Of a stretch of DNA of 64,000 nt, positions 11,298 through 23,450 are shown in pieces; position 1 is the stretch's first letter, and every line of letters starts with the position of its first letter. This DNA is from Apostichopus japonicus (Eukaryota > Echinodermata > Holothuroidea > Aspidochirotida > Stichopodidae), in assembly GCF_037975245.1 (NCBI RefSeq), contig NC_092572.1:23854489-23918488 (forward strand), written 5' to 3'. Under the pieces are notes generated by a model. That model was given only the letters and a program-made list of their open reading frames with translations. It did not search any database and was not told the origin of the DNA. Made by a program: the position numbers and the translations under genes.

Positions 11298-11352
11298 CGG
11301 TTAGGGTTAGGTTCAGGGTTAGGGTTGGATTGAGGGTTAGAGTTAGGGTTAC
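11298..11352 (+). repeat. Degenerate telomere-like TTAGGG tract
   Basis: Several TTAGGG or one-base variants in about 55 bases (GGTTAGGGTTAGG, CAGGGTTAGGGTTGG, TAGAGTTAGGGTTACC). It is too short and degenerate for a telomere, and lies within the left end of the candidate inverted-repeat element. Confidence 0.7.
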
Positions 11353-11399
11353 CCCTACTACAGTTGGAAGTCTGACCTCAATATATGACCGTTACTAGC

Positions 11400-13590
11400 A
11401 AACTTTCGAGCACAGCTACTTGACCCGGAAGTAATTGTTTCGCGCAAATCCGGTAATTAAAGATACTTTAGAGACTCAAATACGATCATTTCCGGAAAGA
11501 AACGAAGATTTTACCAATAGAACAGTGCATTTTCTTATCGACGACCAACGCAAAAACATAAAGGTAAGTCAAATCGAGTCGACGTCTATCGTTATTTGAC
11601 TTTCGCGTCTTAGACAACTTTTAACCGTAAAAATAGCATTTTTGTAATATATAAGCTTGAATCTTACTCATATTTTTCAGAAAAGTTGTAACTCCACCGA
11701 AAAGTGTGATTTTTTGGTCAACGAAAGTGGTGCTCCTATGTGGTTTTGGTTGCCCCTAATACATGTATCCTAACGTACATAATACACATATACACGAAAG
11801 CACCGTATCCTATAACGTGCAGCCTAGCGCTATATGTCGACTATGATGTAGCTAGTGCTACAGTAGATTTGCAACGTCTCGTATTTTTCGTAATCTTTCT
11901 ATTCGGCATAGATTCCCTTCATTTATTTGCGTTAATATGGAAAAATCAGGGAGTTGATAAGTCACGGTAATACTTATGGCTACTAAATAGTTAAAATTTT
12001 AAAATTTGAGGGCATAGTGGACAGTAATATTACTAGTACTAGCCTATACTAGGCCTAGTACTTTTGTATTTACTAAAGTAATATACTACGACAAGTTTTT
12101 ACTACAGGTAGGCCCTAGCCTAGTTTTAGTAATACTAGAATACCTGCATAGTTTAGTCCAATTTTAATAATGGACTAAGGCTTATAACCTTTAGTTCTTA
12201 GCCTACGCCTTCTTGTACCTTGGGTAATAATTCTAAGGGGCCTGTTCTTGAAAAGATTTGGACTGCATAAGATACAATTTAGTATTATTATTATTATACA
12301 AAAATTATTAGTAGTACTAGTAGACTGCCTTTGTACTATGTATAAGTTAAGATCATGGCTTATTATGAGTTTTATTAAAGCTGGACTGGGTGAAAATTTC
12401 CTCCATCCTGGGATCGGGATCCATTTCAATGTCACTTTGTTACAAGTGTTCAAGACCGGTATTAGATCCATGACTTACGTAAGTCTAGGCCCAATTCCCT
12501 ATGCTTAATATGTAGTTGGGTAGAGCAAGATACGTAACACAGAAATAAAACTAGCTTGCTTTATACTGCTTACACTTTATACTTATTGCTATTACAGTTA
12601 GACCTACTGCTGGTACTTGAGAACAATTGCACCTCATAGAGCCATGTAGTTGTACATAGCTACTTATAATTCCAGGTGACTTAAAACAATATCAGGGATC
12701 ATTTTAGGACAACATGTTTTGCTGTTAACGAGAGTTTACGATCTTTTTATTGTTAAGTTGTTTTCTATGATAGGTACAGTAGTAGAAGTACTTAGTCATT
12801 CACTTACAGTCTTCCCTATGTGTGTGTGTGTCACACACAGATTTCTCTAAGGTGCTTTCCCATGTATATATGACAAAAAAAAAAGTTATTCCCAAAAAGA
12901 AGAAAAGTTTCATTCACTATTAAATTTGTTTTGTTATGTATAATGACTAACATTGCAAAATGCAGTTCCACTGGTATTAAGTATTAGCCCAACCCCCCAA
13001 AAAGTATTCATCTACTTTATGTACCTCATTCTTAAGGTGAACAGAGAGCTTCCAGAGTTTATTACATCCTCATGTATATTATCCTCATATCTGAAGTCTT
13101 CATATATATAAGAGTTTATTTATAGAAATCTGTTGATAAATGTAGTCTCACATTCTATTTAATACTATATATCGTTAAGTTCCTAGCTCTGTTATATGTA
13201 CCTGTAGTAAGAAGGAATGCAGCCTGTGTTCAGCTAAGTACCTGTTGTTACAACTCTGCTCCAAACTATTGTTTGTTTAATCAGGTTGTATTATTAGTGT
13301 GCTACCTTTAAGCAATTTTGTTTTCTATATATGTAATTTACATTTTTCCTCAGTTTCTGTTATACTCTTATAGAAAGAACAAGTTGTGTGCAGCAACAGG
13401 CTGTAATATACTCAGCAGTCTCATGCCTATTCTCTAGCTAACTCGAACAGGTTATTGGCCCAGACACATACACTGGAAGTTAACTGTGTAGAATAGATTG
13501 TTGTTTGGAATTTATGTGCTGATTTTGGAACCATTTCTTGGGAAATGTTGGTACTTAAATTGGTTAATTTAGTCGTGACAACTGACCAAT
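11400..13590. other. No gene recognised
   Basis: AT-rich sequence with short open frames on both strands but no exon-like stretch with paired splice signals and no recognised protein similarity. A TG/CA microsatellite of about 20 bases lies at 12819-12838. Confidence 0.45.
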
Positions 13591-14045
13591 ATGGCTGGAA
13601 CAACAGAAGATATGACGTGGAAAATTAACAAAATGGATGGCTCGAACTGGCTGACATGGAATTTTCAGATGAGACATTTGTTGCTTGTAAAAGGCCTGTG
13701 GGCTATGAGGATGGCTCAGGAAAGTTGGGGGTTACTGTATGTGAGAAGATGAAGAGTGCGAACTTGAAAAAGACACAACTAGCATTTTTCACCATTGTGC
13801 TTGCAATAGCATCAAGTCAGCTGGAATTAATTACAATAAGTGACAAACCAAGGATGCTTAGGATACCTGAAAGGGATTCTCTGTAGCCAACAAAATTCAG
13901 CTCAAGAAAAAGTACCTCAGAACTGGAGGCAGAGGGCAAGTCAGTTGGAAATAATTTGAATTATATGAAAGGAATTAAGGATCCTTGGGCTGCTATTGGT
14001 GCTCCTATTTCTGAAGAAGACCAGGTTGTTATATGTCTAGTTTGG
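13591..14045 (+). pseudogene. Decayed Ty1/copia-type Gag N-terminus
   Basis: From an ATG at 13591 the frame reads MAGTTEDMTWKINKMDGSNW and continues with a LTWNFQMRHLLLVKGLW-like segment, the conserved start of copia/UBN2 Gag (a dimerising capsid-like protein). A frameshift near 13698 moves the similarity to another frame (GYEDGSGKLGV, then LAFFTIVLAIASSQLELIT), which ends at a stop at 13884-13886. A later segment around 13990-14025 shows PWAAIGAPISEEDQVV, a conserved Gag block. Stops and frame changes mean it is a relic. No protease, integrase or RT follows, so the rest of the element is deleted or unrecognisable. Confidence 0.8.
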
Positions 14046-15980
14046 AGTTATTTATTTACTTTCTACTCTTACCATTTATATACTTTATATATTTGTCTTT
14101 CAATTTAAATCTTATGCTTTATGTCACAGTTATGTCTCACTATTTCAAAGTTACAAAACTATCCATCCTGCCACCTGAACTGTTTTTGCCAAGTCATGCC
14201 TTCACTATGCCACCTTGTAATACCCCTTCCAGCCATAATGCACTTGACATTTTGTGTGATTTTTTTCAGACAATATTATTGTATGAAGTCTTCACAGTAT
14301 GAAGTGTGTTTTCAAGAAGTATTAAAACAAATTTAAGCTATTCCTTCCATTTGAATAAAGTATTTCACTTTGAAGTGATCAAAGTAATTTTTATTTCATG
14401 CCCATATTTTCACAGGATATTAAAACATGTTCTTTCATGGAGAGTGTAACACCAAATGTTTTTGTTTTCTTTTTTTTCTGTTGCTTAAAGTGCCTTATTG
14501 TTACAGTTACAAAATCAATAAAAGACCAGGCAACTCTATTTCCACTGTTGACTAATGTTTGTATCTATGCATGTGCAAAAGAAAAAGAAAACAGCCCTAC
14601 TCAAAAAATTTGGTCAGAGTATCCATAGAACGTAATGTATCCAAACATGGCCTGTGCACTGAAAGTCTGCTTTTAGTTTAAGTCCCCATATGTGGCAAAA
14701 CCACCTCATCCCTCCAAAATACAATAACTCTTCCCAAAGCTGGTGTACACCACACCCATCCCAAAGATGGGAAACTCCAAACCTTTTCCCAAATCTGCTA
14801 AGCACCACATTCCCTCCCAAAAAAACCTAAAAACACCACACACCCCCCCCCCCAAAACAACACACCCCTACCCAAGCCCCAGTACTTAAAACTCCAATAT
14901 TGACAAGTGGTTATGTAGTGTGATACATGAACCAAACAAGGATTGGTATTGACTGGAAAACTAACTTATGTTTATTGATGAATATAAGCAACAGATGAGT
15001 ACCCAGCTTTGCACAATCTCACTGAGTAAGGGCTACTGTGGAACTATGGTAAGTGGGTAAGTATAAATCATTTGGTATTGTCGGTATAAATCATTCGGAA
15101 TTGTTGGAAGTTCCTTACAATAAAGCAACTAGAAATAAGGCTTGGCCTAGGCCTGTTACCTCTGTATATTCGACATGTGGTATGACCCCTTCAGTTTTGA
15201 CAACAGACTCAGGAAAGTTTGTGTTACCTTAATAGTTACCACTATAATTTAGCTAGAAAGGAAACACCATCTCCCTTGCCCCCTCCCCATCTTGCCACTC
15301 TTACCCCTCCCATACGCAGCTCTCATTAATTTCACATTTTACCTAATCATATATTAGAATTGGGGACAAAATTTCTTCCAAACCTTAGCACAACTTAAAT
15401 TACTTAACTTCACGCCACAAAACCTAACATTCCTAATAGACCGTACACTAAAGGAATTGGTTCCACTACATTGAAAACGATTTGAATGAAGTCTTGTTGG
15501 TAGTAGCCCATAGCGTGCAAACGGCTTGGCGAAAGTCTACCTAATTTAAAATGGCGGCGACAGCAACAAAATCGGCGAGTCGAGGTAATCGTTTTGTGAC
15601 CGGCCGTCTTAGACAACCATTTCACCTAATCTTTACAGCATCATGTAGGAGAGTAGAAGATCGACAAATGGGAGAACTTTTTTGCTGTAACTCTCTTTCG
15701 TTGGTTCGTTTTGACCTATTTTGTGTCAGTTAGAAATACATGTGTGAGGACGAAGTTGGATTGCAATCGTTGTTTCATAGGTTTTCGTTGATTTTTTCTC
15801 GGGTATCTTTGCCCTACCATACATTGGAATTACTTTTAATCCATTCTGTGAGGTTTTGGTAAGTTGTTAACTTTCAATGTCTGTAAATTCTGTGAGTGAA
15901 TCGTAGGACCTACTTTACGTTAAATGCGGGGAAATTCAAATTTAATGATATGCGTGATCGTTGATCTTGCTTCGAGGTCA
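14046..15980. other. No gene recognised; C-rich low-complexity tract
   Basis: Mostly AT-rich. A purine-poor stretch at 14690-14880 is rich in CCCAAA/CACACC words and contains a run of C at 14842-14853. An ATGGCGGCG start with a following GTAATC is present at 15551, but no second exon could be linked to it. Confidence 0.4.
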
Positions 15981-16105
15981 CAGGTCAGACTTCCAACTGT
16001 ACTACATGCGCAGTTGCTTTATTTACTTTGAATTCGCATGAATTCGCCGATGTCGTAAGAATAGTTTATAAATAATTGTTACGACTAGTCGTAAGAATAG
16101 ACACG

Positions 16106-16395
16106 GCCTATTATGTAATACAATGGTAGTCAAGCGTAACGGTAAGTTATATACCAATTGCGCTACGACAGTACATGTATACACAATACATTGTACATAC
16201 AGTGTGGCTTACCATATCAGGATTTCATCGTCAGAATCTTCTTCCTCCAATGGCTGGATGGTCAAATTGCCCATAAAAAGAAGGTCTAACGCCTCTTAGA
16301 AGTATTTAGCCATGATAATATGTGCTAAATAGTTACCGTTTCAATTACGTGAGTGATAGCGTTGAGTTTGTTGATCACACACACCTGTTTGAACG
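16106..16395. other. Spacer between two mobile structures
   Basis: The minus strand at 16213-16294 is open with an acidic peptide (LEEEDSDDEIL) ending at a GTAAGC donor. There is no convincing partner exon, so no gene is called. Confidence 0.3.
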
Positions 16396-16550
16396 TAGCA
16401 GCCACTAACAGCAGCCACTAACAGCAGCCAATAGTGTATACATCAACGTTACACGCCGTGGCCACTGATGTTTGTACACTGTGACGAGCGCTGGGTATGC
16501 TGTGGTGGGAAAGTGGATCCCCAGCAGCCACTAAGGGCAGCCTAAATTAA
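16396..16550. repeat. Short GCAGCCACTAA repeats, left outer end
   Basis: The word GCAGCCACTAA(C/G) occurs twice in tandem at about 16398-16422, followed by the variant GCAGCCAATAG, and again at about 16524-16535. The inverted form (TTAGTGGCTGC) is repeated at 23412-23446 beyond the right satellite array. Together they bracket the two inverted arrays and suggest the ends of one large foldback-like structure. Confidence 0.6.
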
Positions 16551-17040
16551 CAGACAATAACAAGACTGCTACTTTTTCGTACCTGTTTAAAGCGATAATA
16601 ATTAACGCTATGAATACTGTAAAATGCCAATAATTGCACCATATGAGAGATGAGTTGTTGCTCTTTCATGTAATATAATTTTGGAATTTAATGGTGGACG
16701 AAATCTGCATCCATATTGAACTGAAACTTGTGATCCTACCAAATCTTGTGGGAAAGGCGTAAATTGCGGCAATTTCTATACGATTTTTTTTCTTTTTTTT
16801 TCAAATGTCTAAACAATGAATTTATGAGAATATGCAACAGTCAAGAGGGGTACAATGACGATGTTAAGGTATTCCTCTTACACGTGGTATGAAAAAACAG
16901 CCAGTAACACTTTGATTTATTGAAATTCGATGGCTACAAACCGTTTGATCCTAACAGGAGTGGGATGCAAATGGGAAAATTAGCTCGAAACGCGCGGTAA
17001 TGTGTTATGATCCAAACGTATTATTATTTCAAAATCGATT
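16551..17040. other. Left edge of satellite array, degenerate
   Basis: The satellite words become recognisable from about 16865 (TTACACGTGGTAT, AAACGCGCGGTAATGTG) but with many differences and indels, as usual at the edge of a tandem array. No gene is seen. Confidence 0.5.
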
Positions 17041-19155
17041 AATTTGAGTTATTGACCTAGTTAGGAGGTCCGGTTAACATCAAATCAAAGAAAACAATTT
17101 CTTCTTTCACGTGTTATACCTACTATCGGTAACAAAGCCGATTTTTTTGACCAAAAGTGGCCTAAACGTTTTAAAATATTGATAATTTTTATTTTTTTCA
17201 AAATCGATTAACTTTAGTTATGGAGCCTACTGGCATGTACGGTTAGCACCACATTAAAGTAGACAGGTTCATCTTTCACGTGATATACCTCTACTATCGG
17301 TAACAAAAATGATTTCTTGACCAAAAATGGCCTTAAAGTTTTAACCCCGATACGGACATCTCTAAACGCGCTGTATATCTAACGTGTAATGATCCAAAAA
17401 ATGATTTTTTTCTTCAAAATCAAATAACTTTAGTTATGGAGCCTACTAGGATGTCCGGTTAGCACCACATTAAAGTAGAATGGTTCCTCTTTCACGTGGT
17501 ATACCTCTACCATCGGTAACAAAAATGATTTCTTGACCAAAAATGGCCTTAAAGTTTGAACCCTGATACGGACATCTCTGAACGTATATACGTGATATAC
17601 GTATATATACGTATATACGTATATACGTGATGTGTAAGGATCAGAAAATTGGTTAATTTTTTTTTTTTGCAAAATCGATTAACTTTAGTTATGGAGCCTA
17701 CTGGCATGTCCGGTTAGCACCACATAAAAGTAGACAGGTTCATCTTTCACGTGGTAAACGCGCTGTATATACGTAATGTGTAAGGATCAGAAAACTGGTT
17801 AATTTTTATTTTTTTCAAAATCGATTAACTTTAGATATGGAGCCTACTGGCATGCCGGTTAGTACCACATTAAAGTAGACAGGTTCATCTTGCACGTGGT
17901 ATACCTCTACTATCGGTAACAAAAATGATTTCTTGACCAAAAATGGCCTTAAAGTTTTAACCCCGATACGGACATCTCTAAACGCGCTGTATATCCAAGG
18001 TGTAATGATCTAAAAAAATGATTTTTTTTTTTCCCCTTCAAAATCGAATAACTTTAGTTATGGAGCCTACTAGGATGTCCGGTTAGCACCACATAAAAGT
18101 AGACAGGTTCATCTTTCACGTGGTATACCTCTACTATTGGTAACAAAAATGATTTCTTGACCAAAAATGGCCTTAAAGTTTTAACCCCAATACGGACATC
18201 TCTAAACGCGCTGTATATCTAAGGTGTAATGATCTAAAAAAATGATTTTTTTTTTTCCCCCCTTCAAAATCGAATAACTTTAGTTATGGAGCCTACTAGG
18301 ATGTCCGGTTAGCACCACATAAAAGTAGAATGGTTCCTCTTTCACGTGGTATATCTCTAGTATCGGTAACAAAAATGATTTCTTGACCAAAAATGGCCTT
18401 AAAGTTTTAACCCCAATACGGACATCTCTAAACGCGCTGTATATCTAAGGTGTAATGATCTAAAAAAATGATTTTTTTTTTTCCCCCTTCAAAATCGATT
18501 TACTTTAGTTATGGAGCCTACTAGGATGTCCGGTTAGCACCACATAAAAGTAGAATGGTTCCTCTTTCACGTGGTATATCTCTACCATCGGTAACAAAAA
18601 TGATTTCTTGACCAAAAATGGCCTTAAAGTTTTAACCCCGATACGGACATCTCTAAACGCGCTGTATATACGTAATGTGTAATGATCAGAAAAATGGTTA
18701 ATTTTTATTTTTTTCAAAATCGATTAACTTTAGTTATGGAGCCTACTGGCATGTCCGATTAGCATCACATTAAAGTAGACAGGTTCATCTTTCACGTGGT
18801 TTACCTCTGCTTTCGGTAACAAAAATGTTTTCTTGACCAAAAATGGCCTTAAAGTTTTAACCCCGATACGGACATCTCTAAACGCGCTGTATATACGTAA
18901 TGTGTAAGGATCAGAAAATTGGTTAATTTTTATTTTTTTCAAAATCGATTAACTTTAGTTATGGAGCCTACTGGCATGTCCGGTTAGTACCACATTAAAG
19001 TAGACAGGTTCGTCTTGCACACAGTATACCTCTAGTATCGGTAACAAAAATGATTTCTTGACCAAAAATGGCCTTAAAGTTTTAACCCCGATACGGACCC
19101 TTCTCTAAACGCGCTGTATATACGTAATGTGTAATGATCAGAAAAATGGTTAGTA
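17040..19155 (-). repeat. 225-bp satellite array, left (inverted) arm
   Basis: About nine tandem monomers. The word TATGGAGCCTACT recurs at 17220, 17440, 17690, 17836, 18060, 18285, 18510, 18735 and 18960, i.e. mostly every 225 bp. Each monomer contains AAACGCGCTGTATAT, a Cys-free pseudo-frame and usually CACGTG. One monomer (17583-17632) is enlarged by a TATACGTA-rich palindromic tract, and one (17690-17836) is shortened to about 146 bp. The same monomers run in opposite orientation at 21385-23290. Confidence 0.92.
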
Positions 19156-19870
19156 CGATTCATCTTGCATTCCTATCTTGAGGTTCTAAAGAATGACTGA
19201 CGATATTAATCTCTCTTCTCATTACCTCTTTGTAAAAGTATAATTTGTAATATTATCACAACAATAAAACGTCTAATAAGTTACACAGACTCTCTATGAG
19301 ACATGGCATACCCTTTATTCACACTTAGTTACATCCAGTAGCATATATCTCCAATGGGGGTCGGTTGCCAAGGGCATGCACCCACACCCCTCCAAACTCC
19401 CCACACTATTGGAAATAATTATACTCCATATCAAACACAAACACTTCATAATTTAGACTTTATAGCACCACATCTCAAAAGAACAGCTCACATGTTGGCC
19501 CTCATAAAGAGTGTAGTCGGTAAAACTCACCCCCCCCCACCACACTCATGAAGCGATTTGGACCCACCCACCACCCTCGCATAAACAAATTCTTAGCTAC
19601 TCCACTGTTTAAGTCAGTCTTAACTCACTATTGACCCTTTCTAAAGTTAAGGGAATTACGTTTAGCGTTTCTTGGTATATTGCATTAATAATTTGAACAA
19701 TACTCTCTAATAAACGTGCACATTTCTTTCACTGATGTTACGAGGGCCCATTGTAGCCTAACGCTAGTCACTGCTAGTGGGGAACCTACTGTTACAATAT
19801 AGAAAGTATTTGAAATTGCCTACGTGATAAATCAATATTTGAGAAATTAGGTCGGGTTACCGTGTCAGAA
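19156..19870. other. Central spacer, left part
   Basis: Between the arrays and the LTR-like sequence. No coding exon is recognised. A run of C (19531-19539) lies within C/A-rich DNA. Confidence 0.4.
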
Positions 19871-20834
19871 TGTTATAATACACGATTGTTCTGGTATATT
19901 CCTTATGATGACACGCTGGTCTCGGGTTAACGTCGGTTTACATGAAATCGCGTGTAAGCTGTGCACACATCTTCGTGGATTCTCTGGAATGTTCGCAGGA
20001 TATGCAAAGGACTTCCGGGAAGGAAGAAACTGGGTCGAATCGTTACTCAGGTGTATCGAGAAAGATCTGGATGGTTCTTGACATGGCGAATCGTATAAAA
20101 ACCCGCCCAGAGCGGAAAGTTTCTGAGTTTCTGAACAAATACAAGCGACGACACTTATTATACCATTCTACTATATATCGTCAGTGCTCAACTGCCAGTA
20201 GTTTCTGAGGGATTGAGATATCGCTACCAAGATTGATTCTGCACTTCCATTCAGAAGTTTGAAGAGGACTTTGCTGTGAAACTACAGTTTTCCAGTCGTT
20301 ATTTCGGAGAAGGTGAAGAATTTCTGTCTCCGTTGAGGAAGTTCGTTACGCCAGTAGTTTGTGGCTATAAAGCTGATTTTGGACTGACTCTGGTAATTTT
20401 TAGTCGGCGAGACGTTCGACTTGTGCTTCACTCTATTGTGGCTGGAAGTCCGTCTTCTATTTTGGAGCATCGCCGGAAAGAAGGTGACTGCTGTTTCTGG
20501 GATCGCGAGAAACTTCGTCGAGGACCAGTGAATTTCGCGGTACAACGGACCGAGAATCGTTGTCATCTAGGTCGTGGCCGCTGAGGGATATCGCCGTTGG
20601 AAGAGACCAGCGTATTTTAAAGTGTATCCTATCTTGTTAAGTTTGTGAGTAATTTTCTATATATTTGTAATTACAATTTGTTGTTGTTGGTTCAACTCCA
20701 TTGTTCAATATAGTTTACGTTCTCATATTAATTCTCTAGACTCGTCAATTTGTCTGTGTTCCTTACGGAAACGAACCCAGGCTTGTGTCTCGTTAAAAGT
20801 TAATTATCGAGACCTTTCGCATTCCAACGTAACA
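19871..20834 (+). mobile_element. Solo-LTR-like sequence
   Basis: A 964-bp block starts TGTTATAATACAC and ends CCAACGTAACA, so it has the TG...CA ends and short imperfect inverted tips of an LTR. Flanking pentamers are CAGAA and CTGAA, one mismatch from a 5-bp target duplication. It is richer in GC and CpG than its surroundings, and contains a promoter-like CGTATAAAAAC near 20091. No tRNA primer site or internal domain follows. The open frames inside (19942-20208, 20276-20584) show no protein similarity that I recognise and are best read as LTR sequence. Confidence 0.5.
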
Positions 20835-21384
20835 CTGAATTTAACATACTGTTACATCAATATACAAAGGATGAAATCTTCCTCTCCCAACTCAACTCTT
20901 TGCAAGCGTATATGCACACTGCTAACCAACAAACACTCCATTATATCAAACATGCTACATAAACCATCATACCATATATGGAACAATATACTTATTACCT
21001 GGTCCGTTTGCTGTATTATTCGGGAAAATGATAATAAAACCAATTGCAATGGCAACTGCTTAATCTTCATTCCACAAGATACAACGTAACAGAAAATGTC
21101 CTAACAAAAATTAAGACATAATAAAAATTGTCAGACAAGTGAAATGACAATGTAAAACAATTTGGATGAAAATTAATTTTAAGGTTACTTATATTGATCG
21201 GTTGCTAAGTAGTGCTATATTATCCATTCCCGTGTTATTCTCATCAACAGCATACAACTAGATACGAAAGAAATTGCAGTCTTTGTCAAATTTTACATCG
21301 GTACTGCTAGCAAAATAATCCACATATATTTAAAGAATCACTCTATTCTCTTGTATTTCTTTATACATTATTCTTCTCAGGTTT
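20835..21384. other. Central spacer, right part
   Basis: AT-rich, with no gene recognised. It joins the right satellite arm at about 21385 in the middle of a monomer. Confidence 0.4.
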
Positions 21385-23290
21385 GTCATTTTTGTTACCG
21401 ATGGTAGAGGTATACCACGTGAAAGAAGAACCTTTCTACTTCAATGTAAAAAAAATTAAATAGTTTTCTGATCATTACACATTACGTATATACAGCGCGT
21501 TTAGAGATGTCCATATCGGGGTTAAAACTTTAAGGCCATTTTTGGTCAAGAAATCATTTTTGATACCGATGGTAGAGGCACACCAAGTGAAAGAAGAACC
21601 TTTCTACTTTAATGTGGTGCTAACCGGACATCCTAGTAGGCTCCATAACTAAAGTTAATCGATTTTGAAGAAAAAAAAAATTGACCATTTTTCTGATCAC
21701 TACACATTACGAATATACAGCGCGTTTAGAGATGTCCGTATCGGGGTTAAAATTTAAGATCACTTTTGGTCAAGAAATCATTTTTGTTACCGATAGTAGA
21801 GGTATACCACGTAAAAGAAGAACGTTTCTACTTTAATGTGGTGCTAACCGGACATCCTAGTAGGCTCCATAAGTAAAGTTAATCGATTTTGAAAAAAATA
21901 AAAATTAACCATTTTTCTGATCATTACACATTACATATATACAGCGCGTTTAGAGATGTCCGTATCGGGGTTAAAACTTTAAGGTCACTTTTGGTCAAGA
22001 AATCATTTTTGTTACCGATAGTAGAGGTATACCACGTGAAAGAGAAACATTTCTACTTTAATGTGGTGCTAACCGGACATGCCAGTAGGCTCCATAACTA
22101 AATTTTATCGATTTTGAAAAAAATAAATATTAACCATTTTTCTGATCATTACACATTACGTATATACAGCGCGTTTAGAGATGTCCGTATCGGGGTTAAA
22201 ACTTTAAGGTCACTTTTGGTCAAGAAATCATTTTTGTTACCGATAGTAGAGGTATACCACGTAAAAGAAGAACCTTTCTACTTTAATGTGGTACTAACCG
22301 GACATCCTAGTAAGCTCCATAAGTAAAGTTAATCCATTTTGAAAAAAATAAAAATGAACCATTTTTCTGATCATTACACATTACGTATATACAGCGCGTT
22401 TAGAGATATCCGTATCAGGGTTAAAACTTTAAGGTCACTTTTGGTCAAGAAATCATTTTTGTTACCGATAGTAGAGGTATACCACGTAAAAGAGGAACCT
22501 TTCTACTTCAATGTGGTGCTAACCGGACATGCCAGTAGGCTCCATAACTAAATTTAATCGATTTTGAAGGAAAAAAAAAAAAACATTTTTCTGATCATTA
22601 CACCTTAGATATACAGCGCGTTTAGAGATGTCCGTATCGGGGTTCAAACTTTAAGGCCACTTTTGGTCAAGAAATCATTTTTGTTACCGATAGTAGAGGT
22701 ATACCACGTAAAAGAGGAACATTTCTACTTTAATGTGGTGCTAACCGGACATGCCAGTAGGCTCCATAACTAAAGTTAATCCATTTTGAAAAAAATAAAT
22801 ATTAACCATTTTTCTGATCATTACACATTACGTATATATAGCGCGTTTAGAGATGTCCGGATCAGGGTTAAAACTTTAAGGCCATATTTGGTCAAGAAAT
22901 CATTTTTGTTACCGATGGTAGAGGTATACCACGTGAAAGAAGTACCGTTCTACTTTAATGTGGTGCTAACCGGACATCTTAGTAGGCTCCATAACTAAAG
23001 TTAATCGATTTTGAAGGGAAAAAAAAAAATCATTTTTTTAGATCACTACACCTTAGATATACAGCGCGTTTAGTGATGTACGTATCAGGGTTAAAACTTT
23101 AAGGCCACTTTTGGTCAAGAAATCATTTTTGTTACCGATAGTAGAGGTATACCACGTGAAAGAGGAACCTTTCTACTTTAATGTGGTGCTAACCAGACAT
23201 CCTAGTAGGCTCCATAACTAAAGTTAATCGATTTTGAAAAAAAAATCATTTTTCTGATCATTACACATTAAGTATATACAGCGCGTTTGG
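21385..23290 (+). repeat. 225-bp satellite array, right arm
   Basis: About eight monomers inverted relative to 17040-19155. AGGCTCCATAA recurs at about 21643, 22088, 22538, 22763, 22985 and 23208 (AGGCTCCATAAG or AAGCTCCATAAG at 21868 and 22313), spacing about 222-225 bp. Most monomers carry CCACGTGAAAG or CCACGTAAAAG. A 70-codon plus-strand frame recurs in several monomers because 225 is divisible by three, but it begins at TTG rather than ATG and ends at the same stop in each, so it is a by-product of periodicity. Confidence 0.92.
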
Positions 23291-23404
23291 GGTTTTATTT
23301 TCGCCAATCTAGCGTTTTTTCGTCAACTGTCGCTGGTAACACTGGTTATAACAAACACACACGACCGCAGTTGTAGTACAATGTGTCATGTCTTACTGTC
23401 CTTT

Positions 23405-23450
23405 TTTTCTTAGTGGCTGCTGTTAGTGTCTGCTCTTAGTGGCTGCCAGC
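23405..23450. repeat. Short TTAGTGGCTGC repeats, right outer end
   Basis: TTAGTGGCTGC occurs at about 23411 and 23437 with a variant TTAGTGTCTGC between. It is the inverted counterpart of the GCAGCCACTAA repeats at 16396-16550. Confidence 0.6.

Larger units (their letters stand above)
11190..16105. mobile_element. Candidate ~4.9-kb element with inverted ends
   Basis: Both ends carry the palindrome TTACGACTAGTCGTAA (11199-11214 and about 16079-16094), in each case preceded on the outer side by TATTC when read inward. Just inside, TACAGTTGGAAGTCTGACCT (from about 11360) recurs inverted at about 15981-16001. GCGCATGCGCAGTTGC (left) and its inverted partner GCAACTGCGCATG (right) lie between. These paired landmarks in inverted order indicate terminal inverted repeats of at least 150 bp with indels. 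No transposase is recognised inside; a copia gag relic and C-rich low-complexity DNA are present. Target-site duplication was not identified. Confidence 0.5.

Noticed and set aside
15551-15733. ATGGCGGCG start with a GTAATC donor-like site
   Set aside because: Looks like a first exon, but no second exon, conserved domain or partner could be identified.
16213-16294. Acidic minus-strand exon candidate (LEEEDSDDEIL) with donor GTAAGC
   Set aside because: Acceptor is poor and no neighbouring exon matches; short acidic frames arise by chance.
19942-20584. Two open frames of 88 and 102 codons
   Set aside because: They lie wholly inside the LTR-like block, which is GC-richer and so has fewer stops; no recognised domain.
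21889-22998. Repeated 70-codon frames in the satellite (also 18505-18942 on the minus strand)
   Set aside because: They begin at TTG, end at the same stop in each monomer and exist because the monomer is 225 bp, a multiple of three; no domain, and many monomers are broken.
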